A DNA stretch of 64,000 bases from Bacillota bacterium (GCA_023439185.1 JAEXOR010000023.1:1-64000); one strand, 5' to 3'; positions 15,783 to 25,113 are shown, counted from the stretch's first letter. Notes: generated by a model from the letters alone, not told the origin. Numbers and translations: made by a program.

Positions 15783-18461
15783 ATGATCAATCACAAAATA
15801 TGGCGGGTCAAGACTTCAGACCCGACAATGCAGTTTATATTGTCTCGCAAGCTGGGCGTCTCTCCACTGATGGCCCAGTTTCTGATAAACAGAGGGATTT
15901 TTACCGCCGACGCGGCCAAAGAATTTTTAAACGCTTCTCTTTCCGACCTGCATCCGCCCATGTTGATGCGTGATATGGACCGGGGGGTGGAGTTGGCCGC
16001 CCGGGCCCTGGACACAGGGGAAAAAATATTGGTTTACGGTGATTACGACGCCGACGGGGTAACCGGCACCACCCTGTTGGTGACCGTTCTGCGCCGCCTG
16101 GGCGGTGATGTTGATTATTATATTCCCCATCGCCTTGAACAGGGTTACGGATTGCACACCGAAGTGCTGATGCGGGCCCGTGATAACGGAGTGGGACTGG
16201 TCATCACGGTGGACTGCGGTATCGGTAACGCCGCTGAAGTGCGTGAGACCATGGCCCTGGGCGGGCCCGAAATAATCATTACCGACCACCACGAGCCGCC
16301 CGCCGGGTTACCGCCGGCCGCGGCGGTAATAAATCCCAAGCGGCATGATTGCGCCTACCCTTTTCGGGAACTGGCCGGCGTGGGCGTGGCCTATAAATTT
16401 GCCCGAGCCCTGCTGGAGAAACAAGCCTGTTTCGTTGAACCGGACGAATACCTGGATCTGGTATGCCTGGGGACAGTAGCCGATATAGTGCCGCTGCAAG
16501 GTGAAAACAGGATCCTGGTTAAACACGGGCTGGCCAAGCTGGCCCGGTTTGAAAATCCGGGTTTGAAAGCCCTCTATTCGATATCCGGTCTAAAAACTGA
16601 AACCCCGGGTACCAGGGAAGTCGGTTATATCCTGGCCCCACGCCTCAACGCCGCCGGACGTCTGGGCGACGCCGGCGCCGCGGTCGGCCTGCTGCTTAGC
16701 GAGGACGATACCTCGGCCGCGGAACTGGCCGCGGAACTGGTCAAAAATAATCAAACCAGGCAGGAACTCGAAAATATGGCTATGGCGGAGGCTCTGGGCT
16801 TGCTGGACGGAGACCCGTCCCTTTCCGCGGGCCGGGTACTGGTCCTGTCCTCAACCCAATGGCACCCCGGCGTGATCGGCATTGTGGCTTCGCGATTAGT
16901 AGAGCGTTATCACAAACCGGTCCTGCTGCTGGCCTGTGAGGGCGAGCTGGGCAAAGGTTCCGCCAGAAGCGTCGAAGGTTTCGACCTGATGGCGGCCTTG
17001 GAATACTGCTCAAGCTGTCTTCTTGAACACGGCGGTCATGCCATGGCCGCCGGTTTATCAATTAAAACCGTACAGATTGACCGGTTCAGAGAACTAATCA
17101 ATGAATATGCCGCCGGAGTGCCTGAAAACGGAAGCCGGCCCGGCACTCTGGAACTGGACGCCCTGGTGTCGCTGCAGGAAATAACCCGCGAACTGGTGGA
17201 CGAAATAGAGATGTTGAAACCATACGGGCACGGAAACCCCTGTCCGGTACTGGCCACCCCCGGAGCCAGGGTGCTCCAGTGCAGGGGGGTGGGCAAAAAT
17301 GAAGCCCACCTGAAAATCAAACTGGGCGAAAACAAGGCCAATATTGACGGTATCGGCTTTAATCTGGGCAAATACGCGGACGAACTGGCCGCCGCCCGGG
17401 AGGTCAGCGTTGCTTTCACCCCCACGATCAACGACTGGCAGGGCCGCAGTTATCTGCAGATCAAAGTTAACGATTTGCAGGGTGAAACATTGACAGAAAA
17501 CCCGGATGATCATTCCGACGATGAACAGTGTTTTCACCAGGCCGGAGAGTTGGTTTTCATCCCTGAAACCATGCTGCTCCGGCTGAGGGATTACCTGTTG
17601 CGCAACCGCTATCCCATACCCGGCCCACTGGGGCTTATTAAAATAACGGGGACAGCCGGGGCAGCGGTTCAAACGCATCCCGGGCCAGTCCCGCCGGGCG
17701 TGCCGGACGCCGGCCTGCTGAACAGGCTGGAACCCTCTGCAAAATGCACCCTGCTGCTGGTTAACAGCGCCCGGCATACCGTACAATTGGCCAGATATTT
17801 TGAACATCACACCCGCTTTGCCGGGCTCGTATCATACGCCAACGGCTTTATGGACGAGGACCGCCTGGAAAAAGAACTGCATAGAATATATAACGGTATC
17901 GCAAAGCTTTTAATCACTACATATGCTTGCCGGGCCGGTAAACCGGCCGAAAATATAACCGGTGTTTCATTTGACCGGATCATCATGGTCCGGCCCCCTG
18001 CCGCCAGGGAAGATTGGCTGAACGTTCTTTCAGCCTACGGACAAAATGGCACGGAAGTGGCTGTTCAGGCAGTGTACAGTCCGGATGATTGGCGGAGAAA
18101 CCAAATTTACATGGCTGAGCTGGCCCCGGAAAGGGAGACGCTGGCGGAATTCTATACCATACTGCGGTCGCTGGCGCGGGAAGGAGAGGGCTCGTGCGCG
18201 GCCGGAGAGATGACCAACCGGATGCGCCGGCCGGGTCTTGCTCTGTCGTCAGTCGTTTTGCCCGCGGTGGCCGCCGCTATTTTCAAGGACTTGGATTTGT
18301 TGCAATATCACTGGGAAGAGGATATGCTTAAGTATAAACTTTTACCGGCCGGCGGGCGGAGAAGGGATCTAAATGAGTCAAATGCCTTTACCTGGACAAG
18401 GGGAATTAAAACAGAGTGGCTGGACTGGGTTAAATCCGGCGAGGGGTCTTGCGGGGAGTAA
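15783..18461 (+). CDS. recJ: Single-stranded-DNA-specific exonuclease RecJ
   Basis: The 892-residue protein carries the DHH phosphoesterase motifs 'VYGDYDADGVTGTT', 'VDCGIGN', 'ITDHHEP' and 'LGTVADIVPL', then the DHHA1 signature 'EHGGHAMAAGL', an OB region, and a Firmicutes-type RecJ C-terminal domain (about residues 590-880). It degrades single-stranded DNA 5' to 3' in recombinational and mismatch repair. GGAGGAA precedes the ATG. The last 89 bases overlap the annotated start of the relA gene; the C-terminal string 'RRDLNESNAF' fits the family end, so this stop looks right. Confidence 0.93.
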   Translation: MINHKIWRVKTSDPTMQFILSRKLGVSPLMAQFLINRGIFTADAAKEFLNASLSDLHPPMLMRDMDRGVELAARALDTGEKILVYGDYDADGVTGTTLLVTVLRRLGGDVDYYIPHRLEQGYGLHTEVLMRARDNGVGLVITVDCGIGNAAEVRETMALGGPEIIITDHHEPPAGLPPAAAVINPKRHDCAYPFRELAGVGVAYKFARALLEKQACFVEPDEYLDLVCLGTVADIVPLQGENRILVKHGLAKLARFENPGLKALYSISGLKTETPGTREVGYILAPRLNAAGRLGDAGAAVGLLLSEDDTSAAELAAELVKNNQTRQELENMAMAEALGLLDGDPSLSAGRVLVLSSTQWHPGVIGIVASRLVERYHKPVLLLACEGELGKGSARSVEGFDLMAALEYCSSCLLEHGGHAMAAGLSIKTVQIDRFRELINEYAAGVPENGSRPGTLELDALVSLQEITRELVDEIEMLKPYGHGNPCPVLATPGARVLQCRGVGKNEAHLKIKLGENKANIDGIGFNLGKYADELAAAREVSVAFTPTINDWQGRSYLQIKVNDLQGETLTENPDDHSDDEQCFHQAGELVFIPETMLLRLRDYLLRNRYPIPGPLGLIKITGTAGAAVQTHPGPVPPGVPDAGLLNRLEPSAKCTLLLVNSARHTVQLARYFEHHTRFAGLVSYANGFMDEDRLEKELHRIYNGIAKLLITTYACRAGKPAENITGVSFDRIIMVRPPAAREDWLNVLSAYGQNGTEVAVQAVYSPDDWRRNQIYMAELAPERETLAEFYTILRSLAREGEGSCAAGEMTNRMRRPGLALSSVVLPAVAAAIFKDLDLLQYHWEEDMLKYKLLPAGGRRRDLNESNAFTWTRGIKTEWLDWVKSGEGSCGE

Positions 18462-20661
18462 CTACCTGCCCCTGGACGACCTGGTCCAAAAGGTTATTCA
18501 TTACAACCCCGACGCCGACCTTGACTTGCTAAGAAAGGCTTATAATTTCGCCGATCTGTTCCACGCCGGACAAAAACGTATTTCCGGCGATCCGTATATC
18601 ATGCACCCGGTGGCAGTGGCCTTGATCCTGGCCGACCTGGAATTGGACCTGGACACACTGGTGGCCGGGCTGCTGCACGATACGGTGGAAGACACCGGGG
18701 TTTCCCTGGAAGACATCCAAAAAAACTTCGGGGTGGATGTGGCCATCCTGGTGGACGGCGTTACCAAGCTGAGCCGTCTGGAATTCCGCTCCAAAATGGA
18801 GCGGCAGGCGGAAAACCTGCGCAAAATGTTCCTGGCCATGGCCAGGGATATCCGGGTGGTTTTAATCAAGCTGGCCGACCGCCTGCACAACATGCGTACT
18901 CTACAGTACCACCAGGTGCCCAAACAAAGGGAGATAGCCCTGGAAACCCTGGAAATATTCGCCCCCCTGGCCCACCGGCTGGGCATTTACCGGCTGAAGT
19001 GGGAAATGGAAGACCTGGCTTTTCGTTACACCAATCCGGATAAATTTTACGAGCTGTCGGAGCTGGTGGCCCGGACCAGGGATAAGAGGGAGGAATACAT
19101 CCGCACCACCATCGCCACATTGCGTGAGAAACTGGCTGAAGTGCATATCAGCGCCGAGCTTCAGGGCCGCCCCAAACACCTGTACAGCATTTTTCAGAAA
19201 ATGCAGCAGCAGCAGCTTGAGTTTCATGAAATATACGATGTGATGGCGGTCAGGGTACTGGTGGAAACGGTACGGGACTGCTACGCCGTCCTGGGTACCG
19301 CCCACACCATTTGGGTGCCTCTGCCCGGCCGGTTCAAAGACTATATCGCCATGCCCAAGTCCAACCTTTATCAATCACTGCACACCACAGTCATCGGGCC
19401 TCAAGGCGACCCCCTGGAAATTCAGATTCGCACCCGGGAGATGCACCGGACATCGGAATACGGCATTGCCGCCCACTGGCGCTACAAGGAAGGGGGCCGG
19501 GGGGGCGAAATCGACCGTAAACTAAGCTGGCTCAGACAACTGCTGGACTGGCAGAAGGAAGTAAAAGACGCCGGCGAGTTCATGGAGACACTGAAAATAG
19601 ACATTTTCTCCGACGTGGTTTTCGTGTTTACGCCCCGGGGGGACGTAATGGAGCTGCCTGCCGGTTCAACCCCCCTTGACTTTGCTTACCGGGTTCACAC
19701 CCAGGTGGGACACCGGTGTATCGGGGCCAAGGTGAACGGCAAAATAGTCACTTTGGACTATCAGCTCAAAAACGGCGATATAGTAGAGGTGCTGACCTCC
19801 AAGCAAAGCCACGGGCCAGGCCGCGACTGGCTGAAAATCGTTAAAACCCCCCAGGCCAAGAACAGGATCAGGCAGTGGTTTAAAAAGGAACAGCGGGATG
19901 AAAATATCGTCCGGGGCCGTGAATCGCTGGAACGGGAAATAAAGAAACAAGCCCTGGAACAGGATACCATTAAAAGCGAAAGACTGCTGGATTACGGCCG
20001 GAAAATGAACCTTGCCGGCCTGGAAGACATTTACGCCGCCGTGGGTGACGGCACCGTATCCGCCTCCAGCCTGGTGAACAGACTGCGGGAAGAACTGGCC
20101 CGGGAGGCTAAAAAGGAACTGGAAGGGGAGCGTCTGCAGGACCTGCTGCAGGAGACACGGACCAAGCCGTCCTGGGGCAAACCCACCCAGGGTATCCGGG
20201 TGCGGGGGGTCGACAACCTGCTGATTAAGCTGGCCCACTGTTGCAATCCGGTGCCCGGTGACGAAATAGTGGGTTATGTAACCCGGGGCAAGGGCGTGTC
20301 CATCCACCGGGAAGATTGCCATAATGTAGGCGCGCTTCTCAACGACCCGGACCGGCTGGTGGAAGTGGCCTGGGATAAAGACTTTCATTCTCCGTTCCAG
20401 GTCAGGCTGGAGATTGAATCGACCGACCGGGCCGGTTTATTGAGCGACGTCATGGCCATCCTGACCGAGATGAGAATGAGCGCCCCCTGGGTGAGCGCCC
20501 GGGGACGCAAGGACCATTCCGCGGTGGTGGAAATGATCCTGGAGGTAAAGGACATGGAACACCTGGATTACCTGGTTAACAGGTTGAGCCGGGTCAAGGA
20601 CGTTTATAATGTGCAAAGAACCGGCAACAGCAGCAAAAAGAACTTTCACGGGCAGGAGTAA
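18373..20661 (+). CDS. relA: Bifunctional (p)ppGpp synthetase/hydrolase (RelA/SpoT, Rel)
   Basis: The protein has an HD hydrolase domain ('YIMHPVAVA', 'GLLHDTVEDT'), a synthetase domain ('KHLYSIFQKM', 'DYIAMPKSNLYQSLHTT', 'EIQIRTREMH'), a TGS domain and a C-terminal ACT domain; 762 residues from the ATG. It makes and breaks the stringent-response alarmone on the ribosome. The ATG overlaps recJ by 89 bases and adds a 31-residue extension. A CTG at 18466, directly after the recJ stop and 7 bases after GGGGAG, would start the protein at MPLDDLVQKV, which matches the usual N terminus of the family better. Both starts are possible. Confidence 0.93.
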   Translation: MSQMPLPGQGELKQSGWTGLNPARGLAGSNYLPLDDLVQKVIHYNPDADLDLLRKAYNFADLFHAGQKRISGDPYIMHPVAVALILADLELDLDTLVAGLLHDTVEDTGVSLEDIQKNFGVDVAILVDGVTKLSRLEFRSKMERQAENLRKMFLAMARDIRVVLIKLADRLHNMRTLQYHQVPKQREIALETLEIFAPLAHRLGIYRLKWEMEDLAFRYTNPDKFYELSELVARTRDKREEYIRTTIATLREKLAEVHISAELQGRPKHLYSIFQKMQQQQLEFHEIYDVMAVRVLVETVRDCYAVLGTAHTIWVPLPGRFKDYIAMPKSNLYQSLHTTVIGPQGDPLEIQIRTREMHRTSEYGIAAHWRYKEGGRGGEIDRKLSWLRQLLDWQKEVKDAGEFMETLKIDIFSDVVFVFTPRGDVMELPAGSTPLDFAYRVHTQVGHRCIGAKVNGKIVTLDYQLKNGDIVEVLTSKQSHGPGRDWLKIVKTPQAKNRIRQWFKKEQRDENIVRGRESLEREIKKQALEQDTIKSERLLDYGRKMNLAGLEDIYAAVGDGTVSASSLVNRLREELAREAKKELEGERLQDLLQETRTKPSWGKPTQGIRVRGVDNLLIKLAHCCNPVPGDEIVGYVTRGKGVSIHREDCHNVGALLNDPDRLVEVAWDKDFHSPFQVRLEIESTDRAGLLSDVMAILTEMRMSAPWVSARGRKDHSAVVEMILEVKDMEHLDYLVNRLSRVKDVYNVQRTGNSSKKNFHGQE

Positions 20662-20796
20662 TAAAAGAGTATCGCATTAACTTTACCATTTGCAATTCCT
20701 AAACAAAAGAGCGGCATTAAAAAACATCAGTATGGCAAAAATAAGAAAAGTGTTTACCGGCAAAGGATATGTATTGAAAAATAGGAGGATGTAAAA

Positions 20797-21153
20797 ATGA
20801 CCCAACATTTCATTAAGAATATTGAATTTTCCAAAGTACTTGAGATGAAAGCTTTAGTTGAGTATGCCGAAGGCCAGGTGGTGAGCAGAACCCTGGCTCA
20901 GGGTAAACCGCTAAGCATTACCTTATTTGCGTTTGCGGAAGGAGAAGAAATCAGTTCCCATTCTTCGGGTGGGGACGCGATGGTCTATTTGCTTGACGGC
21001 GAGGCTGAGATTACGATCGGAGAAGAAAAGTTCACCCTGAAAGAAGGCGAAACAATTGTCATGCCGGCGGGAATTCCTCATGCGTTGTTTGCTGTTAAAC
21101 AGTTCAAAATGTTATTGATCGTAGTATTCAGCCTGCTTGCACGGCAGGAATAG
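20797..21153 (+). CDS. Cupin-domain protein
   Basis: The 118-residue protein is a single small cupin: motif 1 'EISSHSSGGDAMVYLLDGEAE' region (residues about 48-68), motif 2 'KEGETIVMPAGIPHALFA'. The first motif has one His where many metal cupins have two, and motif 2 has one His, so metal binding may be weak. TAGGAGGAT precedes the ATG. Such proteins are often small-molecule sensors or isomerases; nothing nearby indicates the substrate. It lies between relA and dtd with sizeable gaps on both sides and may have its own promoter. Confidence 0.85.
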   Translation: MTQHFIKNIEFSKVLEMKALVEYAEGQVVSRTLAQGKPLSITLFAFAEGEEISSHSSGGDAMVYLLDGEAEITIGEEKFTLKEGETIVMPAGIPHALFAVKQFKMLLIVVFSLLARQE

Positions 21154-21320
21154 CAGAATACTGATTTCAGTGCTCTCCCGGAGATGTGTTATTCTACTGG
21201 TTATTGTATATAGTCAAATGATAAAAGACGAAACTGCTCCTATGTGAACAGAGGACCGTCAACTGCTTCAAGAAGAACTGCAACGGTCAGGAATAATAAG
21301 ATAAAAATGAGGTTAATACA

Positions 21321-21770
21321 TTGAGAGCTGTGGTGCAAAGGGTGACTGCGGCGGCAGTGAGCGCGCCGGGAAGAGAACGGCGCGATATCGGTCCGGGTCT
21401 GGTGGTTCTTCTGGGGGTGGGTCATGAGGATGGTGAAGACGACGCCCGTTACCTGGCGGATAAAATATTGCATTTGCGTATTTTCGAGGATCGGGAGGGT
21501 AAAATGAACCTGTCCCTGCTGGAAAACGGCGGTCAGTTACTGGTTGTCTCGCAGTTTACCCTGTACGGCGATTGCCGGAAAGGTAGAAGGCCCGCTTTCA
21601 CCGACGCAGCGCGTCCTGAACCGGCGCAGGAATTATACGAGCTTTTTGTCCGGGAAACAGGCGGCGCCGGAATTGATGTAATCACCGGATACTTCCAGGA
21701 ACACATGCTGGTGGAAATAATGAACGACGGTCCGGTAACTTTGATGCTTGACAGCAGGAAAAATTTTTAA
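21321..21770 (+). CDS. dtd: D-aminoacyl-tRNA deacylase
   Basis: The 149-residue protein starts MRAVVQRV and has both active-site strings of the Dtd family: 'SQFTLYGD' and the Gly-cisPro motif 'NDGPVT'. It hydrolyses D-aminoacyl-tRNA and also Gly-tRNA(Ala), protecting translation. The start is TTG with an ATGAGG site 8 bases before it. relA-dtd-MBL hydrolase-hisS-aspS is a frequent order in Clostridia, though here a cupin and several other genes have slipped in between. Confidence 0.93.
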   Translation: MRAVVQRVTAAAVSAPGRERRDIGPGLVVLLGVGHEDGEDDARYLADKILHLRIFEDREGKMNLSLLENGGQLLVVSQFTLYGDCRKGRRPAFTDAARPEPAQELYELFVRETGGAGIDVITGYFQEHMLVEIMNDGPVTLMLDSRKNF

Positions 21771-21816
21771 TTAAATTTAGGTAATTTCAAAAGTACAAGA
21801 TACGGGAGGTTACAAG

Positions 21817-22437
21817 ATGATCTTTGAAGGGTTTGCGGTAGGCCCCATTGAGTCCAACTGCTACATAATCGGAGATGAACAAACCAAAGAGGCGGCGGTG
21901 GTCGACCCCGGTGCGGAGGGCGCCCGCATTGTAAAACGTCTGGAACAAATGGGGCTGCAGTGCAAATATATAATCCTTACCCACGGACATGTGGACCATA
22001 TCGGCGGTCTGAACGCAGTACAGAGAGCCACCGGAGCCGAAGTGTTGATCCATAAGGCCGACGCCGGGATGCTGGTTAACCCGTCGCAAAACCTGTCCAT
22101 GTTTATGGGGGAGAACGTGAAACTAAAAGAAGCAGACAGGCTCCTTGAGGACGGAGATAAAATCCAAATCGGCAGCCTGACCGTTGAAGTGATCCATACC
22201 CCGGGGCACACCGTTGGCGGCATTTGCCTCAAGCTGGACGACAAAAACATCATCACCGGGGACACCCTTTTCGCCGGCTCGGTGGGACGTTCGGATTTTC
22301 CCGGCGGCAGCCACGAACAATTGATCAACTCCATTAAGACCAGGCTGATGATCTTTCCAGACGACGCCAGGGCTTACCCGGGGCATGGTCCGTCTACCAC
22401 CATCGGCTCCGAAAAAAGACACAACCCCTTTTTATAG
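21817..22437 (+). CDS. MBL-fold metallohydrolase (glyoxalase II-like)
   Basis: The 206-residue protein has the metallo-beta-lactamase metal motif 'LTHGHVDHIGG', then 'HTPGHTVGGICL', 'ITGDTLFAGSVGR' and 'YPGHGP', which together hold two metal ions. The length and the end 'EKRHNPFL' match the short glyoxalase II-like group found next to dtd and hisS in Firmicutes. The physiological substrate of this group is unsettled. GGGAGGT lies before the ATG. It follows dtd after 46 bases and is likely cotranscribed. Confidence 0.9.
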   Translation: MIFEGFAVGPIESNCYIIGDEQTKEAAVVDPGAEGARIVKRLEQMGLQCKYIILTHGHVDHIGGLNAVQRATGAEVLIHKADAGMLVNPSQNLSMFMGENVKLKEADRLLEDGDKIQIGSLTVEVIHTPGHTVGGICLKLDDKNIITGDTLFAGSVGRSDFPGGSHEQLINSIKTRLMIFPDDARAYPGHGPSTTIGSEKRHNPFL

Positions 22438-22475
22438 GGAACGGTTCTTTGACTCATTCTCCCCCTGACTCACTC

Positions 22476-22718
22476 TTAATGTTCATGAGGCTTGCAGCAG
22501 TCGCACCCGCACCCGTGGCTGTGTTTGTCCCGGGTGATAAACTGATCTTTTCTGGTATGGCCGGCGCCTTCCAGGGCGTCGACCACCTGCTTTTTGATGG
22601 CGTCCAGGTACTGCCGGCGTAATTTTTGCTGTTCTTCCTTTTCCTCTTCGGACAATCCTTCGTAACGCTGCTTGCGCGCCAGGTAATTGATCCGTTCCAC
22701 CAGTTCCATAGTAATCAT
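22476..22718 (-). CDS. DUF896 (YnzC-like) protein with a Cys/His-rich tail
   Basis: The first 60 residues match the DUF896 family: 'LVERINYLARKQRYEGLSEEE' (21 residues at positions 6-26, quoted loosely) and 'EQQKLRRQYLDAIKKQV', a helical hairpin also known in B. subtilis YnzC. The usual family end is replaced by 'KHSHGCGCDCCKPHEH', with four Cys and four His in the last 16 residues, a likely metal-binding tail. GAGGTGA lies 6 bases before the ATG. It is transcribed against its left neighbour. Confidence 0.85.
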   Translation of the reverse strand: MITMELVERINYLARKQRYEGLSEEEKEEQQKLRRQYLDAIKKQVVDALEGAGHTRKDQFITRDKHSHGCGCDCCKPHEH

Positions 22719-22767
22719 TGATTGTTCACCTCATTTTTAGCTAGTTATGGCGCTATTAAAGAGATAT

Positions 22768-23268
22768 TCACTCTAAAAGCAATTCTTTTTTAATTATCAC
22801 GATCGCCTCTTCCGGACTTCCGGCGGTTAGCAGTTGTTCGGAGTCCCGGTACTTATCGAACAGTATTCCGGTGTCGAATTGAAGCAATATCACCTTTTTG
22901 CCGTTTTTCAGGCTCAGGGCAATTTCGGATATGGTTCCCGGCCCTCCGGGCAATGCCACTATTATGTCGCTGCTCAGTATATTGATATAATTCCGGGCGT
23001 CCCCCATGCCTGTGGCAATAACAATGTCAATATATTGGGATGCCTGGCCGACGCTGATCCCGGGCAGTATGCCCACAGTAAAGCCGCCATTTTCCCGGGC
23101 CCCCCTGGCCGAAGCCTCCATGATGCCGGCGGGCCTGCCGCCGTTTAGCAGCACCCAGCCTTCCCCGGCAATTAGCTTTCCCAGGCTGTGCGCCAGCCGG
23201 CAGTCCTCCGGCGCCGCCGTCGCTCCGCCTCCCATCACACCAACAACGGTTTTGCGGATATTATTCAC
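22768..23268 (-). CDS. LOG-like / TIGR00725-family nucleotide-binding protein
   Basis: The SLOG-type Rossmann protein has 'VVGVMGGG', 'LLNGGRPAGIMEA' and 'ALPGGPGTISEIALSL'; the last is a variant of the PGGxGTxxE motif of lysine decarboxylase-like/LOG proteins, which cleave nucleotide monophosphates or bind nucleotides. The start is uncertain. GTG at 23268 gives MNNIRKTVVG and overlaps the stop of a nine-codon frame (MQTVTGLIM) that itself has a strong AAAGGAGG site. The ATG at 23319 lies upstream of that site and has none of its own. The gene may thus be translated by coupling to a leader peptide. Confidence 0.78.
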   Translation of the reverse strand: MNNIRKTVVGVMGGGATAAPEDCRLAHSLGKLIAGEGWVLLNGGRPAGIMEASARGARENGGFTVGILPGISVGQASQYIDIVIATGMGDARNYINILSSDIIVALPGGPGTISEIALSLKNGKKVILLQFDTGILFDKYRDSEQLLTAGSPEEAIVIIKKELLLE

Positions 23269-23456
23269 ATTATTAAACCTGTCACAGTTTGCATATAAGG
23301 CCCTCCTTTTGCCTAACATACCTTTTCAGGATATAAGATGTCAAGCCCGGCCCAGGTAACGAAGCTGCTCTGCAGTATCGCACGAAAAGCAAATTTCAAA
23401 AGCGGAACAAACAGCCGCTCTGGTCGTCTAACCCGTATGAAAGGGGTGTGTAATAC

Positions 23457-24713
23457 GTGAAAAGACGATTTATTGCGGGAATATTGACCTTTGCGCTTAC
23501 TCTCACGGCGCTGTTTTCCCTTGCGGGATGCGGAACGTCCGCTAAGGCTGAGGACCTGATGGAAAATATCAAGCCCGGTGAGTTTAGTGCCGAATCGGTT
23601 TCATCCCCCGACAAAGACGAGGCGATCACGGACTTTGCCGTCCGGTTATTTCAAGGCGGCTTATCAGACAGCGGAAACACGCTGATATCACCGGTTTCCG
23701 TGCTGAGCGCCCTCGCCATGACGGCAAACGGCGCCGGGGGTGAGACGCTGGCGCAGATGGAGAACATTTTCGGGCTTTCCGTAGGGGAGATCAACGAGTA
23801 TCTAAGCGCCTATATGAAAAGCCTGCCCGCCGGAGACAAATACAGGCTCAGCCTAGCCAACTCCATATGGTTCAGGGACGACGACAGGCTTTCGGTAAAT
23901 CAGAAATTTTTGCAGTTAAACGCGGACTATTACGGCGCGTCGGTTTACAAGGCCGCCTTTGACGAAGCTACGCTGAAGGAAATCAACGGTTGGATCGACG
24001 ATAAAACGGACGGCATGATCAAGGACATACTCGACAAAATACCCGCAGATGCGGTGATGTATCTTGTTAACGCTCTCGCCTTCGACGCCGAGTGGGAGGA
24101 GATCTATAATGAAAGCCAGGTGCGCGGCGGTTCTTTTACCTCCGGTTCTGGCGAAAAACGTGACGTCGAGATGATGCGTGGGACCGATGATATGTATCTT
24201 GAAGACGGCAGCGCCACCGGTTTCATCAAGTATTACGCCGGCAAAAAATACGCCTTTGCCGCTCTTCTGCCCAACGAGGGCGTTGCTATAGAAGACTATA
24301 TTTCATCACTTACCGGCAACGGGCTTATGAACGTCATAGAAAACGCGCAAAACATGCAGGTGGAAACGGCGATCCCCAAGTTTGAGAGTGAGTATTCCGT
24401 TGAAATGAAAAATATCCTTGAGTCTATGGGAATGATTGAAGCGTTCGACCCGGATCTCGCTGATTTTACGGGACTCGCGACCTCGGAGATCGGCAATACC
24501 TATATCAGCCGCGTCCTGCACAAAACATATATCGCCGTGGGCGAAAAAGGCACCCGAGCCGGCGCCGCGACCGCTGTTGAAATGAAGCTTACAGGTATGC
24601 CTGTTGAGCCGATTAAATCCGTTATTCTCGATCGCCCCTTCGTGTACATGCTCATTGACTGCGCATCGAACCTGCCGCTGTTTATAGGAACGGTAAATGA
24701 TATAGAGGTTTAA
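23457..24713 (+). CDS. Serpin-family protease inhibitor, predicted lipoprotein
   Basis: A signal peptide ends in the lipobox 'SLAGC', so the protein should be anchored outside the membrane. The serpin body follows (418 residues in all): 'NTLISPVSVLSALAMTANGA', 'LANSIWF', 'NALAFDAEWE', and the reactive-loop hinge 'VGEKGTRAGAATAVEM' then 'DRPFVYMLID'. The small Ala/Gly/Thr residues at P14-P8 are those needed for loop insertion, so it should be inhibitory. Counting 17 residues from the hinge Glu puts P1-P1' at Thr-Gly, near 'MKLTGMPV'. The start is GTG after a GGGG site. Target protease unknown. Confidence 0.9.
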   Translation: MKRRFIAGILTFALTLTALFSLAGCGTSAKAEDLMENIKPGEFSAESVSSPDKDEAITDFAVRLFQGGLSDSGNTLISPVSVLSALAMTANGAGGETLAQMENIFGLSVGEINEYLSAYMKSLPAGDKYRLSLANSIWFRDDDRLSVNQKFLQLNADYYGASVYKAAFDEATLKEINGWIDDKTDGMIKDILDKIPADAVMYLVNALAFDAEWEEIYNESQVRGGSFTSGSGEKRDVEMMRGTDDMYLEDGSATGFIKYYAGKKYAFAALLPNEGVAIEDYISSLTGNGLMNVIENAQNMQVETAIPKFESEYSVEMKNILESMGMIEAFDPDLADFTGLATSEIGNTYISRVLHKTYIAVGEKGTRAGAATAVEMKLTGMPVEPIKSVILDRPFVYMLIDCASNLPLFIGTVNDIEV

Positions 24714-24885
24714 AAAACATAGCTGGCAGAGAGCTTATTCACTTTTAAAACCTAACAATTTTTTCTACTCACGTGGAATCCAGTAATAGCGTATTTATTG
24801 TACTGCATTTTAACTAAGAAATTTGAATGTCCCCGCCCATTTTGGTGCAATACTAAATTCACAATACTATGAGGAGGGATTTTAA

Positions 24886-25083
24886 ATGCCTGATGTAAAC
24901 TGCACGGTAAACACATGCAAATACTGGCAAGGCTCCAATCTTTGCAGCGCCCAGCAAATAGTAATCCAAAATGACGCCGATGGCGGGTTTTCGCCAAACG
25001 CAAAATTGGATCAGTTGACGGCGACGCCGGCTAACACCAATGATGAAACCTGTTGCCAGACCTTTAAAAACGCCAAAGGATAA
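24886..25083 (+). CDS. DUF1540 protein
   Basis: The 65-residue protein shows the DUF1540 pattern with four cysteines: 'VNCTVNTCKYW', 'LCSAQQIVIQ' and 'ETCCQTF', probably a small metal-binding fold. GAGGAGGG lies 7 bases before the ATG. Members are short and common in Clostridia, often sporulation-associated, though function is unproven. It stands alone and is followed by a hairpin. Confidence 0.82.
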   Translation: MPDVNCTVNTCKYWQGSNLCSAQQIVIQNDADGGFSPNAKLDQLTATPANTNDETCCQTFKNAKG

Positions 25084-25091
25084 CAACCGAC

Positions 25092-25113
25092 AATGGCGCC
25101 TTCGGGCGCCATT
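25092..25113. terminator. Hairpin after the DUF1540 gene
   Basis: AATGGCGCC and GGCGCCATT form a 9-bp stem around a stable TTCG tetraloop 8 bases after the stop codon. There is no clear T-run. Confidence 0.6.
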
